DNA of 64,000 bases. Source: AP-15 sp963777435. GTDB taxonomy: Bacteria; Pseudomonadota; Alphaproteobacteria; ATCC43930; CGMCC-115725. A program made the translations under genes and the position numbers. The stretch is from NCBI GenBank assembly GCA_963777435.1, contig CAVZQT010000001.1:558001-622000 (forward strand), in the 5' to 3' direction. How positions within the stretch are numbered: position 1 is the first letter of the stretch; the number at the start of each line of letters is the position of its first letter. Shown one piece after another: positions 17,537 through 26,745 of this stretch. Under the pieces are notes generated by a model. The model saw only the letters and a list, made by a program, of their open reading frames with translations. It had not been told where the DNA came from and made no database searches.

Positions 17537-19223
17537 TCACGCGCGAACCAAGGGCTTGTAGCGGATGCGGTGCGGCTGATCGGCTTCGGCGCCGAGGCGG
17601 CGGTGTCGGTCGGCCTCGTAATCGGCGTAATTGCCCTCGAACCAGACGACCTGGCTGTCGCCCTCAAAGGCGAGGATGTGGGTCGCGACCCGGTCGAGAA
17701 ACCAGCGGTCATGGGTGACGACCACGGCGCAGCCGGCAAAGTCGAGCAGCGCTTCTTCAAGCGCCCGCAATGTATCGACATCGAGATCGTTGGTCGGCTC
17801 GTCGAGCAGCAGCACATTGGCGCCCTCCTTCAGCATCTTTGCGAGATGGACGCGGTTGCGCTCGCCGCCCGAAAGCTGCCCGACTTTCTTTTGCTGGTCG
17901 GCGCCGCGGAAATTGAACAGCGCGCAATAGGCGCGGCTGGCGATCTTGCGCCGGCCGAGATCGATTTCGTCCTGGCCCTGCGAGATCTCCTGCCACACCG
18001 TGTTGTTCGGCGACAGCGTGTCGCGCGACTGGTCGACATAGCCGAGCTTGACGGTGTCGCCGATCCGGAAAACGCCGCCATCCGGGGCTTCCTGCCCGGT
18101 AATCATCCGCAACAGCGTCGTCTTGCCGGCGCCGTTCGGCCCGATGATGCCGACGATGCCGCCGGGCGGCAGCCGGAAATCGAGCGCCTCGATCACCAGC
18201 CGGTCGCCATAAGCCTTTGCGCACGCCCTCGGCATCGATCACGAGATCGCCGAGCCGCGGTCCCGGCGGCAACACGATCTGCGCCGTTTCCGGCGCTTTC
18301 TCGCGGGTCTCGGCGACCAGCGTCTCGTAGGCCGACAAGCCGCGCCTTGCTTTTGGCCTGGCGCGCGCGCGGGCTCTGCCGCACCCATTCGAGCTCGCGC
18401 TCGAGGGTCCGCTGCCGCGCCGCTTCCTGGCGTCCTTCCTGCGCCAGCCGCTGCTGCTTTTGTTCGAGCCAACCCGAATAGTTGCCCTCGTAGGGGATGC
18501 CGCGTCCGCGATCGAGTTCGAGAATCCAGCCGGCGACTTCGTCGAGGAAATAGCGGTCGTGCGTCACCGTGACGACGGTGCCGGGATAGTCTTCGAGAAA
18601 CCGCTGCAGCCACGCGACCGATTCGGCGTCGAGGTGATTGGTCGGCTCGTCGAGCAGCAACAGATCGGGCCGCTGCAACAGCAGCCGGCACAGCGCCACC
18701 CGCCGCCGCTCGCCGCCGGAAAGATGGGTGACGGCGGCCTCGCCCGGCGGGCAACGCAAGCGCGTCCATCGCGATTTCGATCGTGCGGTCGAGATCCCAG
18801 CCATCGGCATGGTCGATCTTTTCCTGCAACTCGCCCTGCTCGGCGATCAGCGCGTCCATTTCGTCGGGCGAGAGCTCGTCGGCAAACCGCGCGCTGACCG
18901 CCTCGAAGCGGTCGAGCAACGCCTTGGTTTCGGCCAGACCCTCGATGACGTTGCCGAACACGTCCTTGGTCTGGTCGAGCGTCGGCTCTTGCGGCAGATA
19001 GCCGACCCTCGCGCCCTCGGCGGCCCAGGCTTCGCCGGCAAAGTCGCGTTCTTCGCCGGCCATGATGCGCAGCAAGGTCGATTTGCCGGCGCCGTTGGCG
19101 CCCAAGCACGCCGATCTTGGCGCCCGGCAGAAACGACAGCCAGATGTCCTTCAACACCTCGCGGCCGCCGGGATAGGTCTTGCTCAGACCTTTCATGACA
19201 TAGATGTACTGATATGCCGGCAT
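17537..19223 (-). pseudogene. ettA: ABC-F translational throttle ATPase EttA, four frameshifts
   Basis: EttA binds the ribosomal E site and gates the first elongation step. Pieces in three frames cover the complete protein: MPAYQYIYVMKGLSKTYPGG, GANGAGKSTLLRIMAGEE (first Walker A), HLSGGERRRVALC and LLLDEPTNHLD, the Arg-rich linker, then GPNGAGKTTLLRMITG, GQLSGGERNRVHLAK and LLLDEPTNDLD, to FEGNYADYEADRHRR. Each junction is explained by one extra base in a short run: GGG for GG near 19105, CCC for CC near 18755, TT for T near 18345 and GG for G near 18225. The start ATG 19223 has GGAGAT upstream. It diverges from the TetR-RND operon. Either a cluster of sequence errors or a recent pseudogene. 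Confidence 0.88.
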
Positions 19224-19304
19224 CGGCGATCTCCGCGAGGATTGCAAGGCATTGGTTGGGGTGTTCGGTCCCCGCGGTCAAGCCTGCTGCACTGCGATAT
19301 CGGC

Positions 19305-19331
19305 TTGACATGGGGTGAGTAAGCGCTTACT
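19305..19331 (+). promoter_or_regulatory. Promoter with palindromic TetR-type operator
   Basis: A consensus -35 box TTGACA (19305-19310) is followed by the perfect 14-bp palindrome AGTAAGCGCTTACT (19318-19331). The palindrome lies in the spacer and reaches the expected -10 position (about 19328-19333, a weak match). The TetR gene starts at 19343. The layout, operator over promoter just before the regulator, suggests autorepression of the efflux operon. Some effect on ettA, which is divergent, is possible. Confidence 0.7.
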
Positions 19332-19342
19332 TGCGCCGCGCT

Positions 19343-20065
19343 ATGGCTGCCCCCCGTCTCGCCATCCCGCGTCTTGACAGCGACGAACGCCGCAAAGCCA
19401 TTGTCGCGGCGGCGGTGCCGCTTTTTGCCCGCAAAGGGTTCGCCGGCGCCACGACCCGCGAGCTCGCCGAGGCGGCAAACATTTCCGAAGCACTGTTGTT
19501 TAAGCATTTCCCAAGCAAAAAGACCCTATATGCCGAGATCTTGCAGCTCGGTTGCGAAGGCGACCCGGCGCTCCAGAAACTTGCTTCGCTTGAACCGTCG
19601 ACACTGACGCTTGTCCGCATGATCCATTATATGGTTCGCTATTTCTTGCAGGCGACCGAGGCGGACCCGGCCGAGCGCGACTCGCGGCTACGGCTGGTGT
19701 TGCACAGTTTTCTCGAAGACGGCGAATATGCGCGCGAACTGTTCGAAACGATCTTTGCGCGCGTCCACCCGCTTTTCGCGGCGTCGATCGCAGCCGCGAC
19801 CGCAGCCGGCGATCTGGTTCGCGGGCCGATTTCCTCGGGGAACAGCTTTTGGTTTGGTCATCATATCGCCGCGATGATGGCCTTTGTGTTTTTGCCCGCG
19901 CGGGCGTGCCTGCCGTATCACGGGACGCTCGCCTCGCTGGTTGACGAGGCGACCTGGTTCATGCTGCGCGGAATTGGCATGACCGACGCCGCAATCGCCC
20001 GCTCGCTCGCCGCAGCGCACGACAGCCCGCTCGAAATTCTAACTGCCCTGATACGGGGAGCCCTT
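19343..20065 (+). CDS. TetR-family regulator of the RND efflux operon (no stop before the adaptor gene)
   Basis: About 241 residues. The N-terminal helix-turn-helix is typical: RRKAIVAAAVPLFARKGFAGATTRELAEAANISEALLFKHFPSKKTLYAEIL. The ligand domain contains a TetR_C-like region ending near DAAIARSLAAAHDSPLEIL. ATG 19343 was chosen over the upstream TTG because the normal N-terminal arm begins there. There is no stop codon: the frame runs straight into the RND adaptor gene at 20066. Either a lost or gained base hides the stop (TAA and TGA lie in other frames at about 20040-20050), or regulator and adaptor form one polypeptide. The operator at 19318-19331 supports autoregulation. Confidence 0.85.
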
Positions 20066-21296
20066 ATGGACGGTGACTCAATGGCCAATTTCGGGACCAA
20101 CGCGCTGAATGCCGAGCCGGCGCTGCGTCAGCGCAATGACCGCGACGGAACCTCGGCGCCGCGTCCCAAAGTCGTACGCTGGTTCGTAATCGTTGGGCTG
20201 CTGCTGGTCGTGCTGCTGGGCGGCCTTTATGGCTTTAATCGCTTTCGCAGCCAGGCGATCAGCAACTTTTTCGCGCACAACAAGCCGCCGCCGGCGCAGA
20301 TCAGCGCCGCCAACGTCGTCGTGCAGAATTTGCCGCGTTATGCCCCGGGTGTCGGCTCGCTCGCCGCGGTCCACCAGGTTATGATCAATCCCGAGGTAGC
20401 CGGCCGCGTCACCAAGATATTTTTTGAACCCGGCGCGACGGTCAAAGCCGGCGATCCGCTGGTGCAGTTAAACGATGCACCCGATCGCGGCGACCTCGCC
20501 AATTTCCAAGCGCGGGCGCAGATGGCGCAGCTCTCTTTCCAGCGCAACCAAGCCTTGCGCAAGAGCAGCTTTGCCTCGCAGGAAACCGTCGATCAGAACC
20601 AGAGCCAACTCGATCAGGCGCGCGCGCAGATCATGAAGACCGAGGCGATCATTGCGCAAAAGCTGATCCGCGCGCCGTTTTCGGGACAGCTGGGAGTGCG
20701 GCAGATCGAGCTTGGGCAATATCTGACCGCCGGCGCGCCGGTCGTTACGTCTGACCGATCTTTCGGCCTTATACGTCAATTTCACCTTGGCCTCGCATTT
20801 GCGGCCGGAGATTTCGGTCGGACAGCAGGTCAACGTGACCGCCGATGCGTTTCCCGGCCGCGTCTTTACCGCGAAAGTGACGACGATCGAGCCGCAGATC
20901 AGCCCCGATACGCGGACGATGCAGGTCCAGGCGACGATGAAAAACCCGGACAACACGCTGTTGCCAGGGATGTTTGTCAACGCCGCCGTCGTCTTGCCGT
21001 CGCGCCCGGACACGATGGTCGTGCCCGAGACCGCGGTCGAATACACGCTTTATGGCGACAGCGTCTTTGTCATCAAAGACGAGGGCAAGGATGCGAGTGG
21101 GCATCCGATCCTGAAAGCGGTGCGCACCCCGGTAAAGACCGGTGTGCGCTGGGACGGCAAGGTCGCGATCCTTGACGGGCTCAAGCCCGGCGAAAGGGTG
21201 GTCGCCGCCGGACAGGTGAAATTGCAAAACGGCGTCCAGGTGGCGATCACCGGGTCGCCGGCGCCGCTGCCGCCAAAAAATCCGACACTGAACTGA
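20066..21296 (+). pseudogene. RND efflux periplasmic adaptor (membrane fusion protein), one frameshift
   Basis: Adaptor linking an RND pump to an outer-membrane channel. ATG 20066 has its own strong ribosome site (GGGGAG, 5-base spacing). A cytoplasmic tail is followed by one transmembrane helix (WFVIVGLLLVVLLGGLYGF), the lipoyl-like region (PEVAGRVTKIFFEPGATVKAGDPLVQL), a coiled-coil hairpin and LIRAPFSGQLGVRQIELGQYLTAG. The frame then breaks near 20749, where ACGTCTGACC should read ACGCTGACC (one extra T). The rest, in another frame, gives ASHLRPEISVGQQV, TRTMQVQATMKNPDNTLLPGMFV and a complete C-terminus at 21296. Probably functional in nature. Confidence 0.88.
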
Positions 21297-21310
21297 CGGC
21301 GCCGCCCGCC

Positions 21311-24300
21311 ATGAACTTCACCGACATCTTTATTAAGCGCCCGGTGCTGGCGCTGGTCGTGAGCCTGCTGATCCTCTTGATCGGCCTGCGGGCGATGATG
21401 GGATTGCCGATCCGGCAATATCCCAAACTGTCGAACACGACGATCACGGTCACAACGATTTATCCCGGCGCCTCGCCCAACCTGATGCAAGGGTTTATCA
21501 CGACGCCCTTGGCGCAAGCGATCGCAACCGCCGAAGGTGTCGATTACCTGACCTCGTCCTCGGTGCAGGGTACCAGCACGATCACCGCCTATATCCAGCT
21601 CGATTTTGATCCGGACAAGGCGCTGACCGAAGTCATGGCCAAGGTGCAGCAGGTCAAATACCTGATGCCGTCGGGCGCCCAGGACCCGATCATCGTCAAG
21701 GCCACGGGTCAGACCACCGCGGTCATGTATATCGGCTTTTCGAGCAACGAACTGTCGAGTGCGGCGATATCGGACTATCTGACGCGTGTCGTGCAGCCTT
21801 TGCTCGACACCGTGCCCGGCGTCGCGTCGGCCGACATCCTCGGCGGCCAGACCTTTGCGATGCGGCTGTGGCTCGATCCGGCGCGGATGGCGGCGCGCGG
21901 CATTTCGGCGAGCGATGTCGCGGCGGCGATCCAGGCCAACAATTATCAATCCGCGCCCGGCCAGGCGAAAGGCTACTACACCGTCACCAATGTCAGCGCC
22001 AATACCGGGCTGACCGATGTCCAGCAATTCGAGGACATGGTCGTCAAGGCGAAGAGTGGCGCCTTGGTGCGAATGCGGGACATCGCCACGGTCGATCTCG
22101 CCGCCCAGAGTTGGACTTCGAGCGTCATGATGAACGGGCAGCAGGCCGTGTTCATCGGGATCTCGGCGACGCCGTCGGGCAATCCGCTGACCCTGGTTCA
22201 GGGTGTGCGCGCTTATATGCCGGAAATCGAACGCAACCTGCCGCCATCGATGCACATGCAGGTCGCCTACGATTCGACCAAGTTCATTCAGGCGTCGATC
22301 GACGAGGTCAAAGCCTCGCTGGGTTCGGCGGTCCTTATTGTCGTCATCGTGATCTTTCTGTTCCTGGGCAGCCTGCGGTCGGTCGTGATCCCAATCGTCA
22401 CGATCCCGCTATCGCTGATCGGCGCCGGGATGATCATGGCGGCGCTCGGGTTCAGCCTGAACCTGTTGACCCTGCTGGCGATGGTGCTGGCGATCGGCCT
22501 CGTCGTCGATGATGCGATCGTCGTCGTCGAAAACGTCTACCGCCATATCGAGGAGGGTCTGACGCCGCCGCAGGCGGCGCTGATCGGCGCGCGCGAGATC
22601 GCCGGCCCGGTCATCGCGATGACCCTGACTCTGGCGGCGGTCTACGCCCCGATCGGGTTTCTCGGCGGGGTGACGGGCGCGCTGTTTCGCGAGTTTGCCT
22701 TTACCCTTGCCGGCTCGGTGATCATTTCCGGCATCGTCGCGGTGACATTGTCGCCGATGATGTGCTCGCTGTTGCTGAGCCGGAAGATGCTGCACGGGCG
22801 CTTTGTCCGGGTCATCGACCGCACATTTCAGCGCCTTGCCGAGTGGTATGGCCGCCGCCTCCAGCGCTCGCTCGATTACCGGCCGGTGACCGCGTTGTTT
22901 GGCGTCGCGGTGCTGGCGAGCCTCGCCTTTATGTACATGAACACAAGCGCCGAATTGGCCCCGGAAGAGGATCAAGGGGTGCTGTTCGCGCTGACCAAGG
23001 CGCCGCAATATTCCAATCTCGACTACGCCAATTCCTACAACGCCAAGCTCGACAAGGCGCTGAGTTCGTTTCCCGAGACCTATCTGCGGTTTATCGTCAA
23101 CGGCCGGTTTGGGCCAAACCAGGGCATCGCCGGCGTCATCCTAAAGCCGTGGAGCGAACGCCAGCGCTCGGCGCAAAAGCTGAAGCCGCTTTTCCAGGCC
23201 AAAGTCAGCGGGGTCGAGGGGCTGAGCGCCTTTGTCTTTTCGCTGCCGCCATTGCCGGCGACGATCGGCGGGCTGCCGATCCAGATGGTGATCTATTCGC
23301 CGGGCGACTTCCAATCGATCTACCTCGAAATGGAGAAGATCAAGGCGGCGGCTCGCAAGAGCGGCATGTTTATCGTCGTCGACAGCGATCTCGCCTACAA
23401 CCAGCCGGTGATCCACGTAAACATCGATCGATCGAAAGCCAACGATCTCGGCATCTCGATGCAGTCGATCGGCGACACGCTCGCGCTGCTGGTCGGCGAA
23501 AACTACGTCAACCGTTTCAATCTCAATGGTCGATCTTACGAAGTCATTCCGCAGGTGCCGCGGTCGGAGCGGCTGTCGGCCGAGACCTTGACCCGTTATT
23601 ATGTGAAGTCTGCCGCCGGCCAGCCGGTGCCGTTGTCCAATCTCGTGACCTTGACAACCGCTACCGAGCCCAATGCGCTGACCCAGTACAACCAGCTCAA
23701 TTCCGCGACATTCCAAGCCGTTCCGATGCCGGGCGTGACGACCGGGCAGGCCGTCAATTTCCTCGAACAGCAGGTCAAGAATTTACCCGCCGGCTTCAGC
23801 CACGATTACCTGTCCGACACCCGGCTCTATGTGAAGGAAGGCAATCAGCTGGCGGTCACCTTTGTGTTCGCGCTGATCATCATATTCCTGGTCTTGGCGG
23901 CGCAGTTCGAAAGCTTGCGCGACCCGCTGGTGATCCTGGTCAGCGTGCCGATGTCGATCTTCGGGGCGATGCTGCCATTGTTTTTCGGCCTCGCGACGAT
24001 GAACATCTATACCCAGGTCGGGCTCGTCACATTGATCGGGCTGATCAGCAAGCACGGCATCCTGATGGTCTCTTTCGCCAACGAGCTGCAGGTGAAGGAG
24101 CGGCTCGACCGGCGGCGCGCGATCGAAGCGGCGGCGCGGGTGCGGTTGCGCCCGATCCTGATGACGACCGCGGCAATGGTCGTCGGGCTGATCCCGTTGT
24201 TGACCGCGAGCGGCGCCGGTGCCGCGAGCCGCTTTTCGATTGGCGTCGTGGTCGTCGCCGGCATGTCGATCGGCACGTTGTTTACGTTGTTTGTATTGCC

Positions 24301-24382
24301 CGCGGTCTATACCGTCCTCGCCAAAGACCACCTCGCCGCGGCGCGGTCGACCCGCACCCGCGAACTCGAACAAGTGTCGTAG
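21311..24382 (+). CDS. RND multidrug efflux permease (HAE1/AcrB type)
   Basis: An inner-membrane proton-driven pump of 1023 residues. It starts MNFTDIFIKRPVLALVVSLLILLIGLRAM, a standard TM1. The proton relay is present as D400-D401 in GLVVDDAIVVVENVYRH, and the second half has the matching Lys region (GLISKHGILMVSFANELQ). Periplasmic porter loops include TIYPGASPNLMQGFITTPLAQAI and SVQGTSTITAYIQLDFDPDKAL. The Gly-rich APIGFLGGVTGALFREFAFTL and STSAELAPEEDQGVLF segments match the family. It lies 14 bp after the adaptor gene. No outer-membrane channel gene follows, so a shared TolC-like protein is needed. Substrates unknown. Confidence 0.95.
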   Translation: MNFTDIFIKRPVLALVVSLLILLIGLRAMMGLPIRQYPKLSNTTITVTTIYPGASPNLMQGFITTPLAQAIATAEGVDYLTSSSVQGTSTITAYIQLDFDPDKALTEVMAKVQQVKYLMPSGAQDPIIVKATGQTTAVMYIGFSSNELSSAAISDYLTRVVQPLLDTVPGVASADILGGQTFAMRLWLDPARMAARGISASDVAAAIQANNYQSAPGQAKGYYTVTNVSANTGLTDVQQFEDMVVKAKSGALVRMRDIATVDLAAQSWTSSVMMNGQQAVFIGISATPSGNPLTLVQGVRAYMPEIERNLPPSMHMQVAYDSTKFIQASIDEVKASLGSAVLIVVIVIFLFLGSLRSVVIPIVTIPLSLIGAGMIMAALGFSLNLLTLLAMVLAIGLVVDDAIVVVENVYRHIEEGLTPPQAALIGAREIAGPVIAMTLTLAAVYAPIGFLGGVTGALFREFAFTLAGSVIISGIVAVTLSPMMCSLLLSRKMLHGRFVRVIDRTFQRLAEWYGRRLQRSLDYRPVTALFGVAVLASLAFMYMNTSAELAPEEDQGVLFALTKAPQYSNLDYANSYNAKLDKALSSFPETYLRFIVNGRFGPNQGIAGVILKPWSERQRSAQKLKPLFQAKVSGVEGLSAFVFSLPPLPATIGGLPIQMVIYSPGDFQSIYLEMEKIKAAARKSGMFIVVDSDLAYNQPVIHVNIDRSKANDLGISMQSIGDTLALLVGENYVNRFNLNGRSYEVIPQVPRSERLSAETLTRYYVKSAAGQPVPLSNLVTLTTATEPNALTQYNQLNSATFQAVPMPGVTTGQAVNFLEQQVKNLPAGFSHDYLSDTRLYVKEGNQLAVTFVFALIIIFLVLAAQFESLRDPLVILVSVPMSIFGAMLPLFFGLATMNIYTQVGLVTLIGLISKHGILMVSFANELQVKERLDRRRAIEAAARVRLRPILMTTAAMVVGLIPLLTASGAGAASRFSIGVVVVAGMSIGTLFTLFVLPAVYTVLAKDHLAAARSTRTRELEQVS

Positions 24383-24512
24383 AGGTCCGCTCTAGTCGGC
24401 CGACGGTACATTGGGTATCGCCTCGGCGCCCTGGACTCGCTCGCTCCTCGAACTCAACTCTCGCGGACGGGTAAAGTCATGCGCCGTTCCGTGCGACAGC
24501 AGCAAGCCGGCA

Positions 24513-24839
24513 CTAGATAAACGGTAGGCGGGTTGCGCTCTTCAGTGCGCCGAGAATCACACCCCACGCCGCCTCAAACGCCTGCTCAGCCACCACAATC
24601 GAGATTGCCTCAAAGCCGCTAAGAACGCTCTCGAACGCGCGTTGCTGGTTCTTGGTTACGAGCTTATATTCGAGTTCTGTCATGTCGGCCGCATTTTCCT
24701 CGATGAATGCCGCATTCGCGGCAAGCATCGAGGTCTGCTGCGTCGCTGCGCGTGCGACTAATGGCCATTTTTCGCCAATTGCTGCTCTGGCAGCGTCGAC
24801 CGCTTGCTCGAGCACCGCACTCCAATTTACTTGCGTCAT
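24513..24839 (-). CDS. Small alpha-helical protein of the muramidase cassette, function unknown
   Basis: A 108-residue, cysteine-free protein without a signal peptide or transmembrane segment. It is predicted largely alpha-helical: many Ala/Glu residues, for example EQAVDAARAAIGEK, AANAAFIEENAADMTELEYKL and AEQAFEAAWGVILGAL. It has a clear ribosome site (GAGGAG) and starts 11 bp after the stop of the lipoprotein gene, so it is the third gene of a leftward operon: muramidase, lipoprotein, this. I do not recognise the family. It loosely recalls phasin-like helical proteins, but nothing specific supports that. Confidence 0.65.
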   Translation of the reverse strand: MTQVNWSAVLEQAVDAARAAIGEKWPLVARAATQQTSMLAANAAFIEENAADMTELEYKLVTKNQQRAFESVLSGFEAISIVVAEQAFEAAWGVILGALKSATRLPFI

Positions 24840-24850
24840 CGAGGTCTCCT

Positions 24851-25324
24851 CTATGGCGCCGAAGCGGCGCCCTTCTTCAAGGCCAGCTCATACGTGAGCA
24901 ATATCGAGAACTGGGCGTTTAATTGATTGCGCGTAGCAACCAGGGCGGCCGCGCTAATCCTGTCCTGCGCCTCGTGCACCTTGCGCAAATCGGTGATCGT
25001 GGCCGCCAAGTTATCAAAGATCGGAGCAAGCTTGGCAGCTGATGGATCAGGAGAGGCCAGCATCCTGGTACGCAAGATCGTCAAATCGCTATCGATCTTG
25101 TCGTAATAATCACTGTTTTGCGCGTAGCTCGCTTTGTCGATCGAGGCTTTATCGTGGCGGCTCGAGAGCGCCGTTAGGGTGACAAGCCAGCTATCGACCT
25201 CACGCTGGACGGCAGTGATCTCCTGGTCAGTCTGCTCGTCATAAAGAGGGGCAGCGCATCCGGCGACGAGAAAGAGCAAAAGCAGAGTTTGAATGTGGAG
25301 TCTAAGGCTGAGCCAAGAAGGCAT
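24851..25324 (-). CDS. Small lipoprotein of the muramidase cassette
   Basis: About 157 residues. I start at ATG 25324 (MPSWLSLRLHIQTLLLLFLVAGC) because a good ribosome site (AAAGGAC) precedes it and the signal sequence begins there; the longer frame to 25417 is unlikely. The lipobox LVAGC gives lipid attachment at about Cys23. The mature part (APLYDEQTDQEITAVQREVDSW and onward) is helical, with heptad-like hydrophobic spacing, and may be a coiled coil facing the periplasm. There is no enzyme motif. It sits between a muramidase and a small helical protein in one operon, resembling a spanin-like or regulatory partner; that is inference. Confidence 0.75.
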   Translation of the reverse strand: MPSWLSLRLHIQTLLLLFLVAGCAAPLYDEQTDQEITAVQREVDSWLVTLTALSSRHDKASIDKASYAQNSDYYDKIDSDLTILRTRMLASPDPSAAKLAPIFDNLAATITDLRKVHEAQDRISAAALVATRNQLNAQFSILLTYELALKKGAASAP

Positions 25325-25418
25325 GTGCTGTCCTTTACCCAGCTTGGGCGCGCCTACATGAACAGGATTGAAGGCGCACCCCGCGCGCGGGAAGGCGGCG
25401 AGCGGCCTCGCCTTCAAG

Positions 25419-26207
25419 TCACGGATTGGCGAGTTCTTCCTGTAGCCGCACGAGGATCTCCGCCGTTATCCCCTCTTCAGGCAAGACTCCTTGAGGCCCA
25501 AGGACGTCGGCTAGCGCCAAGGCTGATCGCGTCCGCTTACCGACGAACCCGTCAATCGGGCCGGGGTCATGTCCTAAATAACGGAGGAATACCTGAGCTG
25601 TGCGCACAAGAAGATCAGGCAAGGCCCCGTGGTCAAATTTTGCATGCGCGGATGCTAGCCGGACATCATAACTATTTCTGCTGAAATCCGGGCCATTGAA
25701 ACCTCGAGCGAAGGTGCGGAAATCATTACTTGCCATCGAATGTTGAAGTCGGTTGGTGATGATGAAATCTACAACAGTCTCAAGTTGATTATCTTCGGAC
25801 GCCGTCATGGCGGTGATCATGTCTTGCGTACTGCTAAACCCGAGACTCTGGGCGTTAAATCCCATCACTTGGCCGATACCCCAAGAAGCGCTCTTCAGCG
25901 CTGCTTCGCGGTCCAGTCCCATTGCCACACGCAGCCGATCATATTGGTGTGCGCCGGGGGCTCCATACCCGTCGAGCCCAGTATTGCTGATGTCGGGCGC
26001 CTCCCGGTCAAATCGACCACCCGTCAATCTGTGAAAAACGCGGTGTTCGAAGAGAATTTCAGGTCGCCGGTCGGGCAGAAAGCCACAGCCCTTTGTTTCG
26101 ACTTCAAGAACGGCCCAGAGCTGTGCAGCGGTGACCCCCAATCGGGTTGTCGCTTGTCCAATTCCATCACTGGTCAGCGGAATTGCTTCGCCGAGAAAAT
26201 CAGCCAT
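25419..26207 (-). CDS. N-acetylmuramidase-domain protein with peptidoglycan-binding tail
   Basis: 262 residues. The N-terminal two thirds match the N-acetylmuramidase (DUF3380/PF11860) family: LWAVLEVETKGCGFLPDRRPEILFEHRVFHRLTGGRFD, with the likely catalytic Glu in VETKG, then SWGIGQVMGFNAQSLGF and FARGFNGPDF. The last 70 residues form a PG_binding_1-like module (VFLRYLGHDPGPIDGFVGKRTRSALA). There is no signal peptide, so export would need a holin-like route or the protein acts after lysis, as phage endolysins do. A strong ribosome site (GGGAGG) precedes ATG 26207. It is the first gene of the three-gene cassette. No phage structural genes are near. Confidence 0.85.
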   Translation of the reverse strand: MADFLGEAIPLTSDGIGQATTRLGVTAAQLWAVLEVETKGCGFLPDRRPEILFEHRVFHRLTGGRFDREAPDISNTGLDGYGAPGAHQYDRLRVAMGLDREAALKSASWGIGQVMGFNAQSLGFSSTQDMITAMTASEDNQLETVVDFIITNRLQHSMASNDFRTFARGFNGPDFSRNSYDVRLASAHAKFDHGALPDLLVRTAQVFLRYLGHDPGPIDGFVGKRTRSALALADVLGPQGVLPEEGITAEILVRLQEELANP

Positions 26208-26745
26208 AAGTTGCCTCCCGTTGTGAAGGTGCTCCCAACCGCAGACGGTCGGTGAGATGATCCGTGCGATTGTCCGAAAAAGAAGTCGGCTCTTCGCGCG
26301 ATATCACCGCTAAAGGGTAAACCTGCGAAGGCGTCACGACGTGTGAGCCACTTCACACCCCTCAAGGATTCTTCTGTCGATGTAGGAGCGGGTTTAGGCC
26401 GAGAATGGCGAGCGCGCTCAGCGGCGAGGTTCACATGATGTGCGTGACCAAGGGTCGTGAACAGCTTCTCCCGGAGCCGTCTGGCCTTTTGGCAGACGCC
26501 GGCTAGTGCGCGACAACACCATGTATTGGGGGTGCGCTGCAGAGTAGCGTCGTCGCAATCGGTGCTTGAGGTGGCAGGCCCGGAAGGATCGAACCTGCGA
26601 CAACACCCTTATGAGCAGCGAGCGCGGGGTGAACTACGGTTCCGTCAATAAAGTGTTCACTTCCATCGTCGCCAGCGGTCGGGCCAACTCCAGGGTCGCG
26701 CTGCGTCTGGGGCGGGGTAGGAAGTTCGCGCCCACCCTGCGCGGT
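26208..26745. other. Gap of 538 bp; no gene, possible tRNA remnant inside
   Basis: No reading frame here resembles a protein family. Part of it is the upstream region of the muramidase cassette. A tRNA-like fragment is noted separately at 26573-26620. Confidence 0.45.
26573..26620 (-). other. tRNA-Met-like 3' fragment (degraded)
   Basis: On the minus strand this reads CTCATAA (an anticodon loop with CAT) and then GTCGCAGGTTCGATCC, as in the variable and T-arm of tRNA-Met. The anticodon stem does not pair well, the T-stem is mismatched, and there is no D-arm or 5' acceptor half. It is probably a tRNA scar of the kind left at integration sites, or chance. Confidence 0.3.

Noticed and set aside
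17570..18481. Plus-strand frame of 303 aa opposite ettA
   Set aside because: Shadow of ettA; the minus-strand pieces match the EttA family in order, and this frame matches nothing.
24513..24839. Naming the small helical protein a phasin
   Set aside because: Only general helical character supports this; no PHA genes lie nearby and the core phasin motif is not seen.
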